Source: Solanum dulcamara (Eukaryota; Streptophyta; Magnoliopsida; Solanales; Solanaceae). From it: 64,000 nucleotides of DNA. The position numbers were made by a program, and so were the translations under genes. This document shows positions 15,078-30,808 of the stretch, one piece after another (the first letter of the stretch is position 1; every line of letters starts with the position of its first letter). The notes under the pieces were generated by a model. It made no database searches, was not told where the DNA came from, and worked only from the letters and a program-made list of their open reading frames with translations. The stretch is taken from contig NC_077240.1 in the NCBI RefSeq assembly GCF_947179165.1, positions 255,501 through 319,500 on the forward strand, given 5' to 3'.

Positions 15078-15671
15078 CATGTTGATGGAGAAGTAGCTAA
15101 AGATTTACCGAAGACGAAAAGACGGATGCACAAATTTGATGCAGAAGGGACATCAATAATCACGGTTAAATCGTCTTTTTGTTCACTACTACTACTATTT
15201 GTTTACTCTAATTTGCTTTTTTTCAAAATATATACAGTTTGTAGAACAGTGGTATAATGTGAAAAATAATCAGGACAGCGAATTTACAAAAGATGCTTAC
15301 ATGCTGGCAGGTGTCGCACTACAAACGGCTACGAATTTAATTAGTATAAATTTTTCTACTTGCTTTATTTTTCCATTCCTTTCCTAATTCCCGAAACCCT
15401 GTTTTTTATTCTTTACATTAATCATGTCGTTTTCTGAAATTCAGGTGCAGCTGGCTTGATTCTACAATTGACGTTCCTTCCAAACTTGTCAAGTGATTCA
15501 GCTTTCTTGAATCCCCCTTTAAGGTAAAAAGCTCGATCTTTTTAATTCTACATATTCGAGTTTCAAATAGTTACCACTGCTTCTAATTGCTGTAATAAAG
15601 TTGGTGAAATCTCCAGCTACCTATAATCATCAATAAGAATAACCAGCAGTTTTATTTGGTATCTAGAGGAA
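14459..15671. other. Upstream region and 5' leader of the TST gene
   Basis: AT-rich promoter side. It contains a (TA)n tract at 15051-15076. The sequence from about 15090 to 15670 has mixed composition and potential GT-AG boundaries (for example an AG before GTGCAGCTGGC near 15445), so a 5' UTR intron is likely but cannot be fixed without transcripts. Confidence 0.4.
15051..15076. repeat. (TA)n microsatellite
   Basis: About 13 TA units after a T-rich run, upstream of the sugar transporter gene. Confidence 0.9.
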
Positions 15672-18600
15672 ATGAGTGGAGCTGTGCTTGTAGCGGTTGC
15701 TGCTGCAATTGGCAGCTTTTTGCAAGGATGGGACAACGCCACTATTGCTGGTAATCTTTTTCCATATGGCATATCTATTTAATACTATTTTTTTTTGATT
15801 CCTAGTTACTTGTGATATTCTACTTCAGACTGCTAGTGATCGTGATGTTAGTCCATCTTTCCTCTTGAAATTATTGTTGCTTTTGTACGTCATCTTGAAT
15901 CTTGTGCAGTCAGTGTATCCGATAATTTTTTCAAATTTCAACAAGGTTATCCTTTCTGTTTTTTCTGTTCTCAGATGTTACTTACTGATATCTTTCAATT
16001 GGTTTGATTCTCTACTCATTTTTGTTTCAAAATACAGGGTCCATTCTATACATTAAAAAGGATTTTAATCTGGAAACACAACCTACCATGGAAGGACTTA
16101 TTGTTGCCATGTCACTTATTGGTGCTGTCTTAATTACAACTTGTTCTGGTGCAATTGCTGATTGGCTTGGCCGTCGTCCCTTGCTCATAACTTCTTCAGT
16201 TCTTTATTTTGTTAGTGGCCTTGTAATGCTTTGGTCTCCAAATATCTACGTTCTACTTTTGGCAAGACTTTTGGATGGGTTTGGAGTTGGTTTGGCAGTT
16301 ACTCTTGTCCCTATATATATATCTGAAACAGCACCACCAGAGATAAGGGGTTTATTGAACACTCTACCTCAGTTCTCTGGCTGTGTTGGCATGTTCCTTT
16401 CATATTGCATGGTTTTTGGCATGTCGTTGATGAGTTCTCCCACTTGGAGACTGATGCTTGGTGTACTTTCTATCCCCTCCATTCTGTATTTTATATTGAC
16501 AATATTTTACTTGCCCGAGTCCCCCAGATGGCTTGTGAGTAAAGGGCGAATGCTAGATGCAAAGCGGGTCTTGCAGAGGCTCCGTGGACAGGAAGATGTC
16601 TCTGGTGAGCTCATGGAATTTGTATTTGTATCATAAAATTTGCAAAAGATATTGCAACCTAGAACAAATGCAATCCCCTAAAGAAATGAGGATGACCTAG
16701 CATAAGCAATTTGGCGTATTTCCAAGAGTCAAATTGTCCCCCAAGTAGTTCACATCCCGACAGGTTCACTAAATTGATTGTTTTTTTTCCTTTTAAACTT
16801 AGCAATTGAAGATCGAGTAATACGGCTAGTTCATTATGTACAAAAATGTGTATAAACTAGAAAGTGAGTTCAAGATTGGATATATTAGGTAAACAACACT
16901 GCCACAAAAAAAATAAAAACTAAAAACATGTGCATATGGTCTATGGATGTTTCAGAATAACAAATTTTCTTGTTATTATAGGACGGCTAGTTTGTAACGG
17001 AAATTTCAAACTAAGGACACAAATAATAGAAGGTGATCTTAGTCATTGAATATATATCTTTGAATTTTTTTCTTAGTCAATGAATATATTAACTTGATTG
17101 TTAATTTCTATAAAATTCATAATATTACTTTGCTGTTTCTTCCTCTGTTTTTTTTTTTTTGAAATGGCTCTATAATGAACATAATCGGTAGTTGATCATT
17201 TGAGAAGTGGATGATTTATCAATCTTCAAATTTAGAACTTTTCTCGATCATCAAATCTAGAGAGATTTATACCTTTGAAGCATCAAATTTTGAACTTTTC
17301 TTAAGAGCACTTTGGCATGATATATAACTTTTATTGTTAGTTTTTTAAAAGACGGTGCAACAAAAAGGTTGAAAGTATTGATTTTAAATTGAGACAACAT
17401 AGAAGGCTTTAAATAGCCAACTTGAAAACATAATCTGTAGAAAATGAAATCTGCATCACAAAAATTCAAGAAAGCTAAAATATCTTAACAAACTATAACA
17501 ACCTAATAGAAATTTAAAATTCAAATTCATTCTAAAACTAAGCAACTTGTTATGCAAAAAAATTGCCGCAGTAACTGAAAGCAAATTTTGACACTCCTCC
17601 TATACGTCAGTTGCTGCAATCTAAAAAAGTTGTTCCTTCTCAATTTTTGCTTTTGCTTTTTGTGCTTGAGGTTTGTTTTTAAACTTGCAGACTATCATAA
17701 CATGACCTGTTTGTTTGCAATTTTCACACATTGCATCAGGTCTTCGCCTGCAAAAATCTTCCAAGTGTGCTTTCTTTTTGCAGCTTTTGCAGAGCGGATA
17801 ATTAACTCCCCCCCCCCCCCCACACACAATTTTGTGCTTAAAAAGTATTCTCAGTAACATTGTCTTGTCTGAAGGTTCTTCTTTGCTCTTGTACTTGAAG
17901 AGCACTTATCAATTCTGCAACAGAAATGGTAGAGAGATCCTTAGTCTCTTCTAAAGAGAAGATTTTAGACTCGAATCTCTTTGAAAATTGTCACAAGAAT
18001 TTTTCAACTATTCTATCATCTTTGAAATCCTCTACAAGCAACCCGATTCTATTAACACAATCCAAGAGATCTAGTCAAAATACTTAATAGTAGTCTCATC
18101 CTCTTGCATCCTAAGAGATTCAAAATGCCTTTTCAAATTTCAAATCTGCATTTGTCTGACTCAGTCACTTCCTTGGTACTCTTTTTTTAGTTTTTGCCAA
18201 GATTCTTTTGCTGCTCACAAGCAATGATTTTTGAAAAGTCGAAACTGACTTTTGAATTACAGTTTAGGCTTTGTAGTTTTTGGTCTTTTCTGAATTAGTC
18301 GTTACAACTTTCTATGCCTTGATTCTTCTCCACACGTCATCCTCCCTATGTCCCAATTTTTTATGACATCCTTCAATTTTGGGAAATTCAAAAATGTTTG
18401 ACAACATTCAACTAGTAATATTGTGTATACAGCTTTCTTAAATTTCAATAATTTAAATCCATTTAACTAGTCAATGCAGACTTTTAGCTTCGCAACTACT
18501 AAATATTTTATTTAGTACTAATGTAGTAAACATGTTAAAATTGTTTCATGAGTTGGCACAAGAGGAGTATGAGATACTGCATCTTTTTCTCAGTATGCTC

Positions 18601-21600
18601 CTTGAATGTTCTCCTATTTCTTGAATAGTTCTTTCTTGGCAAATCAAATGATGCAGAATTTGACTTATGGAATAGCAAGATTGATAATGTTGAATTTTGA
18701 TACATTATACAGTATAGATTGGTAAGGCACGCAAAATTTGGGAGTTCTGATTTTCTCGGACAAAGATGTTGTTAGGGTCTTTCCGTACTTCCTAAATTGA
18801 TTTTGTTAATAATAATAATTGTTGAATTGCATGACCACCTCATCTAAAAACTTAAGTTGTAAGATAGGATATACTTTTATTTTCTTAGTTATGCCTTTAG
18901 CAGGCTCACTTGTCTTTTACATGGGCCAAGCGCGTGAACTATACCTTGGCATATAATCGGAACAGTAAAATTTGGTGATTGTACTTGCTTGGTTCTGTAA
19001 AGGTGGAAAAAGTCATGGAATTTTCCATGTAAGATGCATATGACATCTTGCCTTCTGCACTTAAAGTATCTGTAAACTTTTCATGTTTCTGCATTTGGCT
19101 TTAATGCTGGTCGGTTTAGTTTATCAGTGATTATCGGTTTCCTAAGAAAGTGGTAAGGTTACCATCTGCCATGCATTAATAATGATGCAACTTCTATTTA
19201 CAGGGGAAATGGCTTTGTTAGTTGAGGGTCTTGAAGTTGGTGGTGAAACATCAGTGGAGGAGTACATTATTGGCCCAGCAAATGAACTTGCGGAGGACCA
19301 GGAACCAAGTGCTCAAAAAGATCAAATTAGGTTATATGGGCCTGGACAGGGACACTCTTTGGTTGCTCGGCCTGTCACGGGGCAAAGTGTACTTGGTATT
19401 GCATCTCACCAAGGAAGCACGTTTGCACATATGCCCCTCATGGATCCCGTTGTCGCTCTGTTTGGCAGTGTTTATGAGAAGCTTCCGGATGCAGGAAGCA
19501 AGGGAAGCATGCTCTTTCCACATCTGGGCAGCATGTTTAGTGTTGCTGGAAATCAAACAAAAAATGAAGAGTGGGATGAAGAAAACCTTGCCATTGAGGG
19601 CGACGATTATGCATCTGAGGCTGCAGCTGAAGAATCTGATGACAATTTGCAGAGTCCACTTATATCACGTCAGACAACAAGCTTGGAAAAGGACATGGTT
19701 CCGCCTCCATCCCGTGGAAGTATTTTTAGCATGATGCAGCGTAATGATGGTGAACCAGTTGACAGTGCTGGCATTGGTGGTGGATGGCAGCTTGCATGGA
19801 AATGGACAGAGAGAGAAGGTGATGATGACAAGGAGGGAGGTTTTAAAAGAATCTATTTGCATGAGAGTGGGGCTCAGGGAATTCGAAGGGGATCTTTAGT
19901 TTCTCTTACTGGGGGTGATATGCCTGCTGGTGGTGAATTTGTCCGTGCTGCTGCTTTGGTGAGTCAATCTGCCTTATATTCAAAAGATTTGATGGATCAA
20001 CATCCTGTTGGACCAGCTATGATTCATCCATCTGAAGCATCTGGAAAAGGACCTAGTTGGAGCGATTTGTTTGAACCAGGAGTCAAGCATGCATTGATTG
20101 TTGGTGTGGGGATTCAAATACTTCAGCAGGTAATCGCTAATATTAGTAGAAAATAATGTAACTGCTGTCTTTCTTCCTTACATTTCCATGACAGTCTCTC
20201 TCTTTTGCAGGTTGGTTATGTTCCCTCCTTAAATATGGACTTGAAATCAGTAGCTTTCTTGCTATATTTTAGAAGCTTTTGAATATCCATTTGGTGCAAT
20301 TGCTGTCTTAATAGTGATTCCGGAGATCTTATGCAGCTAAGAGTCCACGGGGAAGCATATTTCTTTCTTCAAGAAGTGTAGTACATAAATTCTTTCCCGA
20401 CCTTGTTATTTGGATCGGTCTTCCCACTTCTGACCTAAATTTCTGTTGATAGGTTAGGAGTTTGGGAAAATTTCTCCGCAGAATCATAAGATGTTAGACT
20501 TTCCGTCTTGAATTGAATCTAATTCAAGGGATGGCATGGATAAGTTGTGATCAGTCATGATCTAGCTTGAGCATTTTTATAGATCATGGGAACCAACAAA
20601 AATAAAATAACTTGATAACTAATAGGGCGATGTATGGTCCGCGTTCACAGAGATGGATATTGGTGAGAATTCAGTCAATGCAAAGTGATGTTCAATGTGT
20701 CAGTTTTTGTAAGGTAGCATGATTGAAATATAATAGCAGTGATTCGTCTGTTACATTAATTTACTTATTCAATTAATTGAATAAGACATGCCTAATTATC
20801 TTTTCCTTTTTTGATATTTGTATATGTTAGAATAGGAATAGGCATATACAATCCTACTTAGAATAGGAATAGGGATAGGAATAGTAATAGTAATAGAAAT
20901 AAAAATAGTAAATAGTATCCTACTTGGTAAAGGATTGTATTGTAGTGTCTATAAATAGGGTCTCCGTGTAACAATATAGAAACACAATTCAATAATATTC
21001 TTCTTTAATATTTTTCACATGGTATCAAAGCTTCTATGATCTTGGTAGAAAAAAAAAAGCTTCCGCTACCGGCGGGCAGCCCATGTATGTCGCCTGTCTG
21101 ACCATTGGTTATGTTAACAAAAGTAAGGCCAATGATATATGCATGAATCCCATATTCAGATGCAGAAAACTTAGTCAAAGAGGCCATCGTGCATCTTTCT
21201 GATGACAACTTTCTCATATCTTATTTGCATACCACCGTGCTATTTTTTCGGTGACTACTTTCTCATATTCAATTTGCGTAGCACCGTGCCATCTTTTCGG
21301 TGACGACTTTCTTGTTTGTGTAGGGTCGTGCCATTATTCGGACCCTACCCATATAATGTCTCTTTTTCAGTAGGGTCGTGCCATCAATTCGACTCTATTC
21401 ATATAATTTCTATTTTCTAGTAGGTCGTGACATCATTCTGACCCTACCCATATGATTCTCTTTCTCAGTAGGATCATGCCATCATTCCAACCTTACCCAT
21501 ATAATTTTATTTCTCAGATTGTGACCACTTTCAGCCATCAAATCTAATACTCCGATCAACTTTTCTGTGACTTTCTTGTTTAATGTCCACTCGTCTATTG

Positions 21601-24277
21601 ATTCCAAGACGATCCATTTATTTTATACTAGATTTTGAGCTCTTTCCGGCGAACGCTGCACTATGAAGAAGTCTACATGGAGCAACCACCTACTTTAGTT
21701 GCTCGGGGGGGAGTTTAGTAGCCTTGTATGTCGATTATGCAGGTCACTCTATGGACTGAAACAATCTTCTCAATCTTGGTTTGGAAAGTTCAGCATAGTA
21801 ATTCCGGAGCTTGGCAAGACTCATAGTGGAGCCGATCATTATGTATTTTATCGACATTCTGCATTGAATTCAGTATTTTACATTGAGATTATCTGTCAAT
21901 TTTGTGAAGTCAATTGATCAACTTGCAAATATCTTCGCCAAGCCCCTCATCGGTCCTCATATTAATTACATTTATAACAAGTTAGGTACATATGACTTGT
22001 ATGCACTAGCTTGAGGGGGAGTGTTAGAATAGGAATAGGTATATACAATCCTACGTAGAATAGGAATAAGAATATGAATAGGAGTAGAAATAGTGAATAG
22101 CATCCTACTTGGTAAAGGATTGTATTGTAGTATGTATAAATAGGGTCTCTGTGTGATAATATATATGCACAATTTAATAATATATCTCCTATATTTCTCA
22201 CAGTATAAGAATTGATGTAGAAATTTCAGGCAGGCATGGTATATTCATCTGCTGAAGAGAGAGAGTATCCCTATGCTTCATGCTGGTTGTTGATATATGA
22301 AATATTTACAACTGCTGCTCATAGTGCTAGATCATTGTCCTTTATGCCTCGGATTCAAATATTTCTTTTATACTGGGTGGGCAAAATTATAACTTAATTT
22401 AACCTCCAATTAAATGCCGAAACAGCACTACTTTTGTGTAAAAATTGACTCAGAAATTTCAGGAAGACATGGTATATTCATTTGCTGAAAAGAGGGAGTA
22501 TCCCTATGCTTCATGCTGGTTGCCCACATATGAAATATGTGCAAGTTCTGCTCGTACTGCTAGACCATTGTCCTTTATGGCCTTGGATTTAAATATTTCT
22601 TTCATGCCATAATTTAACCTCCAAATAAATACCGAAAAAGACACTAATTTAAAGATATTCCTACCTCTAATATCTTCCTGATTTTTCTATTTCACTTCTT
22701 GTCCTTGAACAAGAATGCTAGTGTCAGCTTGGTTAATAGGACAAAATATGGTGATCTATGCTGTATCAAAATACTGTCTGCTTTTTTTGAAGCATTCTAA
22801 CGTGGAGCCGTTATTCTTGCAGTTCTCAGGAATTAATGGAGTTATGTACTACACTCCGCAAATACTTGAGCAGGCAGGTGTAGGAGTTCTTTTCTCAAAC
22901 TTTGGCATCAGTTCTGCTTCTGCATCTCTGCTGATAAGTGCAATCACAAATTTCTTAATGCTCCCTTCAATAGCTGTTGCCATGAGGCTTGTGGATATCT
23001 CTGGCAGGAGGTAACTTCCTTTTGAGTAACTACTATGGAAAAAGTGAATATGATGTTTTTCATACAATGCTGGTTTAACTAACCTCCCAATTCACTCACT
23101 TCTCCTCCTCTAAACTCGTTAGTGTTTTATCCAAATGGCTCACAAAGTATTTTTGTTGATTTCTCATCTCCAATTGTGTGGTGTTTCTCTTCACCCCTTT
23201 CTCTCTTTAAAGAACTAAGCCCCGCGTCATTAAACGTGCCTGGAATTTGGATTCAATACATCTCCACTGCATTAGACTGTTTGCTAGATCGAGATGGAGT
23301 GACGGAGATATAGCAAAAATTCTGCTTTAGTAGATGGAAGGCTGGGTGCGCTTTGCCATTGTTAGCACTGGAAAAGTTTAATGGTAGCAGGATGTAGTGG
23401 GAGGCTTCCCATTCAAATTAGGGTCTGAGCATATAAGGAAAAAGAACCTTCCAATGCACTAAATTGTTGTTTTCTCATGAGGGGAGAAAGGATTCAAATC
23501 CCTTCAGTTTTGCTGTCTGACCTGCTTCAAATTAGAGTACAAACAAATTTCATTGCGTCTGGGAAGCATTCCCTCTCATTTTAAGACAAGAGGTCTCACA
23601 TCTTTGTTTGTACGTTTCTTTGGCTAATGTATGAGCTTCTCTTCCGCAATGCGTCTCATTGAATAGACCTTAGCGTCCTTCTTTGCCCTCGTATATATAG
23701 TAAATTTTAGCATTGAATGGTTACTTGTGCTTAAGGCTGACTAAGAAGTGAGTGGATGCCCTATTGTCCTTACGTTCCAGTCCTGCAAATCTGATTACTA
23801 CCCTTGCCTTTATGTGTATTGTTGTATTGCAGGAGTCTGCTGCTAGGCACAATTCCTATCTTAATAATAGCCCTCGTTGTTTTAGTCATTGGAAGTTTAG
23901 TGAGTATGGGGACTGTAGCAAAGGCTGCTATATCTACAGTTTGTGTTGTTTTGTACTTCTGCTCATTTGTTATGGGGTTCGGGCCCATTCCCAACATACT
24001 CTGTTCAGAGATATTTCCAACTCGGATCCGAGGTATATGCATTGCCATATGTGCCCTAGTATTCTGGATTGGGGATATTATTGTTACCTACACACTACCT
24101 GTCATGCTATCTTCTATTGGTCTTGCTGGTGTATTTGGCATATATGCCATCGTCTGCGTTATATCATGGATATTTGTTTTCTTGAAAGTGCCTGAAACTA
24201 AGGGAATGCCTCTTGAAGTGATTTCGGAGTTTTTTGCTCTTGGTGCGAAGCAGGTTGCTGCTGCTGCTAACAACTAA
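15672..24277 (+). CDS. TST: Tonoplast sugar transporter (TST/TMT)
   Basis: Proton-coupled antiporter loading glucose, and in some members sucrose, into the vacuole; major facilitator superfamily. Exons: 15672-15750, 16038-16604, 19204-20129, 22823-23010, 23833-24277; 2205 nt, 734 residues, every junction GT-AG and in frame. Six N-terminal membrane segments (residues 1 to about 210) carry GRRPL and PESPRWL; six C-terminal ones begin near 505 and end with PETKG. Between them is the family's hallmark: a roughly 290-residue hydrophilic loop, nearly all in exon 3, rich in acidic residues and serines (DDYASEAAAEESDD, SRGSIFS). Arabidopsis relatives are phosphorylated there. The length fits plant TSTs (about 730-745). 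The start ATG in exon 1 gives MSGAVLVAVAAAIGSFLQGW, as in homologues. Which of the three Solanum paralogues this is cannot be decided here. Confidence 0.95.
17600..18260 (-). mobile_element. Copia gag fossil in TST intron 2
   Basis: Minus-strand remnant of a Ty1/copia gag. Upstream is a degraded UBN2-like region (with pieces such as LKRHFESLRMQEDETT) broken by many stops. An open part at 17905-17621 follows with a CCHC zinc knuckle, CENCKQTGHVMIVC, and a second Cys cluster before it. A C-rich run (17808-17821) interrupts it as a Gly tract. The element is dead. Confidence 0.7.
20825..22202 (+). mobile_element. Compact Copia-type LTR retrotransposon in TST intron 3
   Basis: LTRs 20825-21019 (195 bp) and 22022-22202 (181 bp), both starting TGTTAGAATAGGAATAGG and ending CACA. 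A 5-bp target duplication GTATA flanks the element (20820-20824, 22203-22207). The primer-binding site TGGTATCAAAGC (initiator Met-tRNA type) follows the left LTR at once; a polypurine tract, TTGAGGGGGAG, precedes the right LTR. Only about 1.0 kb lies inside. It keeps a scrap of reverse transcriptase (LCRSLYGLKQSSQSW near 21735) and no intact ORF, so it is non-autonomous. Orientation is the same as the host gene. Confidence 0.92.
22208..22650. repeat. Two-unit direct duplication in TST intron 3
   Basis: Two imperfect copies of about 220-230 bp. One starts near 22212 and the other near 22443. Both contain GAAATTTCAGG, GTATCCCTATGCTTCATGC and CATTGTCCTTTATG, and both end with AATTTAACCTCCAA. 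It begins immediately right of the Copia element's target duplication. Confidence 0.75.
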
Positions 24278-25579
24278 TGTTGACCGTTCGACAACATGTT
24301 GCCTTGGTAGTGCCTTGTATTCGCTTTTGTTTTAAGGTTCCATTGTCTGATGAAGTGGTGTTTGCTATTCAGTTTTGTGAGTTGTGTAGACCAGTACAAG
24401 ATTTTTTAAATGAATTTTAAGACCCGTATCCTGTCAACTACAACTGCAGTTTCCACATTTCTATGTCCAGTTATCCATGTTTGGTTTGAGTTTTGGTCAG
24501 TTGATTAGTGTTCATGCTTGTGAAAAGCTCTGCTAAAATGCTGCAAAGGTGTTCGCTTGATCAGTTTTAAGTATAACTTATGGTGATTTAAACGAAAAAC
24601 TTATCAATCACAAAGGTCAACTAATCACTATTATCTCCTTGATCGCTTGGCCTGACTCAGTCCATAGCAAAACTGTCGTTGGATGTCCTCAATTCCCTGC
24701 ATGCATATCTGGAGATTATTTCGAGTAAGTGTGTGTCAAATTGACTCATTATTTCAACATGAAACTTGGAACTATGAAATTTAAAGTTTGAAGAACAATT
24801 TTTTACCGAGGTTTTCAAGTTTCACTAGTAAAGTTCAACTATATTTTCATGTTCAAACATAGTTTTAATATTGAAATACTCTTTCAACCTGTCTAAAAAC
24901 TATTGTTTTTTTTTGTTTTTTTTAAATAGCAACCAATTCATGTCCAAATGCATTCGTAACCTCTTTTGATGAGCTATGTTGAGGAAAGAATAAAAGAAGG
25001 TAAAGTAGTGTGGAAGTAAAGAAGGTTTGGTTGGAAGCCAGCCTATAGAAGGTTTGCAGCTGTTCTATATAGTGCAGTGTACCTCATAGACATATAAATT
25101 ATGAGCTCTATACAGAAAATTCAGAATTGATGCAAATGGAACTTCAAAAAAATTCTTCAAACTTAGCAGATGTTCGGAGTGGCAAGACTCGCAGCCAGGG
25201 ATAGGAATGATGACTTTAAGGCAAACTGAATGCTAGTATAAATGTTACTAAGATAATGCAGATTCTACTTTTAGATGAGTTGATAGCATTCACTCTTCTT
25301 GCATGACAACCAAACATGAGGCATCACACAATGCCCCTTTTTCCTGCTAATATGACAATTTGGTGCCAATTTGCCGAGCAGTCATTTCTCACACTAGGAG
25401 GCATTGTTCCATTATTTGGCAGTTCAAGCAGCGAGCCTGCACACCAAATGGACAAAAACTGATCAGTCTCTGACGATCACAATCCCTAAGGAAAGGCCAC
25501 GCTGGTGGAAGAATGTGGAAACCACACCACTTTTGTGATTAGTGTTCACCAACAAGCAGCATAACAATTAGTGCAGAAA
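24278..25579. other. Convergent 3' region between TST and homoserine kinase
   Basis: Holds the 3' UTRs of two converging genes and AT-rich spacer. The first 150 bases carry TST 3' UTR-like sequence. No additional gene was recognised. Confidence 0.5.
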
Positions 25580-26677
25580 TCATATGGGATGGCCACTGAC
25601 AAGCCTGGCACCAACACGGTCGAGCTTCTTCACCATTGCCAAGGACTTCAGCTTGCCTTGTTTCAGAAAAGCCTCTACCATTCTTTGCCCAATGTCTCTC
25701 CCTGTCTCCTCGTTGTCGGTCACTGCAACTGCTGTTGGCCCAGCTCCGCTAATGGTGGAGCCAAAAGCCCCTGCTTCCATTGCTGCCCTCTTCACTCCCT
25801 CCATTCCTGGAATTAGTGGTGCTCTCCGTGGCTCCACTATTTTATCGGAGGACATTGCCTTACCAAAACCAGACACGTCTCCCAGCAGCACGGACGCGAC
25901 CAATGCACCTGCCTGACTACAGTTCCAAATATGATGGGACATGGTTAGTTTTTGCGGCAGTGCCTCCCTCATTTTCTTTGTTGGGGCCTCGAATTCCGGA
26001 TACACCAGCACAAAGAAGAGGTCTTTTTCAGGAGGGAAGTTCAACTGAATTAATTCAAGAGGATGGTAACTCCGGATCAATACGAAACCCCCCATAATAG
26101 CAGGTGCCACATTGTCGGCATGGTAACCGGAGACCTTGGATTCCGATTCTAACCCAGCAAGCACGAGGTCAGTCAGGGTCAGTGGGCGGCCAAAAAGCTC
26201 GTTGACAGCAACGGCAGCAGCAGCTGCACTAGCGGCGCTGGACCCGAGACCACTGCCCAAGGGCAAGCCCTTGTGAATGGAGAGAGAAAGGCCCACCGAT
26301 CGAATGTTGAGCATCTTCATGACGGAGATGGCGGCGATGCCAGAGCAATTCCAGAGGGGGTTTCTTCTGAGCTTCTTTCCGGCGCCGGAGATGTCAGAAA
26401 TAGAAACCTCGCCAGGGTGGACGTCGGGGTCAAGGCGGAGAGTGACGAAGTCGCCGATGCCGTCGACAGCGCAGCCAAGGAAGTCGAAACCAGGGCCGAG
26501 ATTGGCGACGGTGGCGGGAGCAAAGGTCTTGACAGAGGTGAAAACGGGTGGGGGCTCAGTGCGGGAGAGATTTAATCTGGAGGAGGGATTGGGATTGGGA
26601 TTGGCATTGCGATTGCTTGAGGAAGAGGATGAGGTGATGAGCTTCAGATTCAGGGCAGACTGACATAATACGGCCAT
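25580..26677 (-). CDS. HSK: Homoserine kinase, plastid (intronless)
   Basis: Phosphorylates L-homoserine with ATP to O-phosphohomoserine, the branch point to threonine and methionine, in plastids; GHMP kinase family. A single 1098-nt exon gives 365 residues. Residues 1 to about 45, rich in Ser, Asn and Pro, look like a transit peptide. The mature enzyme starts near SVKTFAPATVANLGPGFD (48-65). The GHMP ATP loop PLGSGLGSSAA is at 139-149, HADNVAPAIMGG at 186-197, and the C-terminal motif STISGAGPTAVAV at 307-319. I start at 26677 (MAVLCQS), as in plant homologues; another in-frame ATG lies five codons upstream at 26692. The Arabidopsis orthologue is DMR1, a susceptibility gene for downy mildew. 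Confidence 0.96.
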   Translation of the reverse strand: MAVLCQSALNLKLITSSSSSSNRNANPNPNPSSRLNLSRTEPPPVFTSVKTFAPATVANLGPGFDFLGCAVDGIGDFVTLRLDPDVHPGEVSISDISGAGKKLRRNPLWNCSGIAAISVMKMLNIRSVGLSLSIHKGLPLGSGLGSSAASAAAAAVAVNELFGRPLTLTDLVLAGLESESKVSGYHADNVAPAIMGGFVLIRSYHPLELIQLNFPPEKDLFFVLVYPEFEAPTKKMREALPQKLTMSHHIWNCSQAGALVASVLLGDVSGFGKAMSSDKIVEPRRAPLIPGMEGVKRAAMEAGAFGSTISGAGPTAVAVTDNEETGRDIGQRMVEAFLKQGKLKSLAMVKKLDRVGARLVSGHPI

Positions 26678-27480
26678 TACAACAACTAACACTTCAGTGC
26701 GAGTCAGCCAGGAAAAAAACTCTTTTCTTTTATCAAATTCTCTATATTTTGTTTCTCTCCCACAAGATAAGATATTTACTCATTTCTTATACCTTCAATA
26801 TTTCTCTCTTTATATATAGTGGTAATCATGATTTATTTGTTACATTAACCAAACCAATTACTCATAGATAACAAACATTTTAAACAAGATGATTTTTTAA
26901 CCATCTGCTAAAATTTGTGCACCAACTCAAGCTGAAATGTTGATTGGTGTTTTTGTGAGAAAGAGGGGAGGAAGGTCCCTATCATCCCTGTGAACAAGTC
27001 CAATCCTAACTCCGAAAAGTATGGTTTCTGAGCTTGCTAAAGTGCCAGGTATGGTGCCTTCAAATTTTTTCCTCTGTTAAATATAACTTTTTCCTCTCAG
27101 TTCCCTTTACAAATTTGGGAAAACATTCAGTGTTAAGGGTCATACTGAGAGTAGACCAAAACGAGCTCTACTAACTAACCCTTTGGCAACCCTATGGGTG
27201 TAACAATTTGGTCCATACACAATATTGCATTCTCCCTCTGGGTAACATCATTCATCCATGTTCTTCTGGAGTTGTACCTCAATAGCCCAAAACTTAACAT
27301 CTTATTGTATTAAGCTACTAAGTTATTGGGTAATTCTTCAAACACTAGATGTTCTCTACACTATCTGTTGTTACATGATAAAAAAAAAAATAATTTGAAT
27401 GTACAAGAATCGAAATGAGAACTGTTCCAGTCTCTCTTTTCATTTCAAGCTTCAATGATCATTGCAATTAGCTAATGGAA
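26678..27480. promoter_or_regulatory. Homoserine kinase promoter region
   Basis: Read on the minus strand. A TATATATA box at 26818-26810 lies about 130 nt upstream of the ATG, inside a pyrimidine-rich setting. The distal part up to 27480 runs into the 3' flank of the glutamate receptor-like gene. Confidence 0.5.

Positions 27481-30808
<3,328 letters not shown>

Noticed and set aside
19222..19734. 170-residue second-frame ORF in TST exon 3
   Set aside because: Shadow of the transporter's central loop; no independent motif.
25584..26663. Several long plus-strand ORFs opposite homoserine kinase
   Set aside because: They are frames forced open by the GC-richer codons of the kinase gene; none looks like a known protein.
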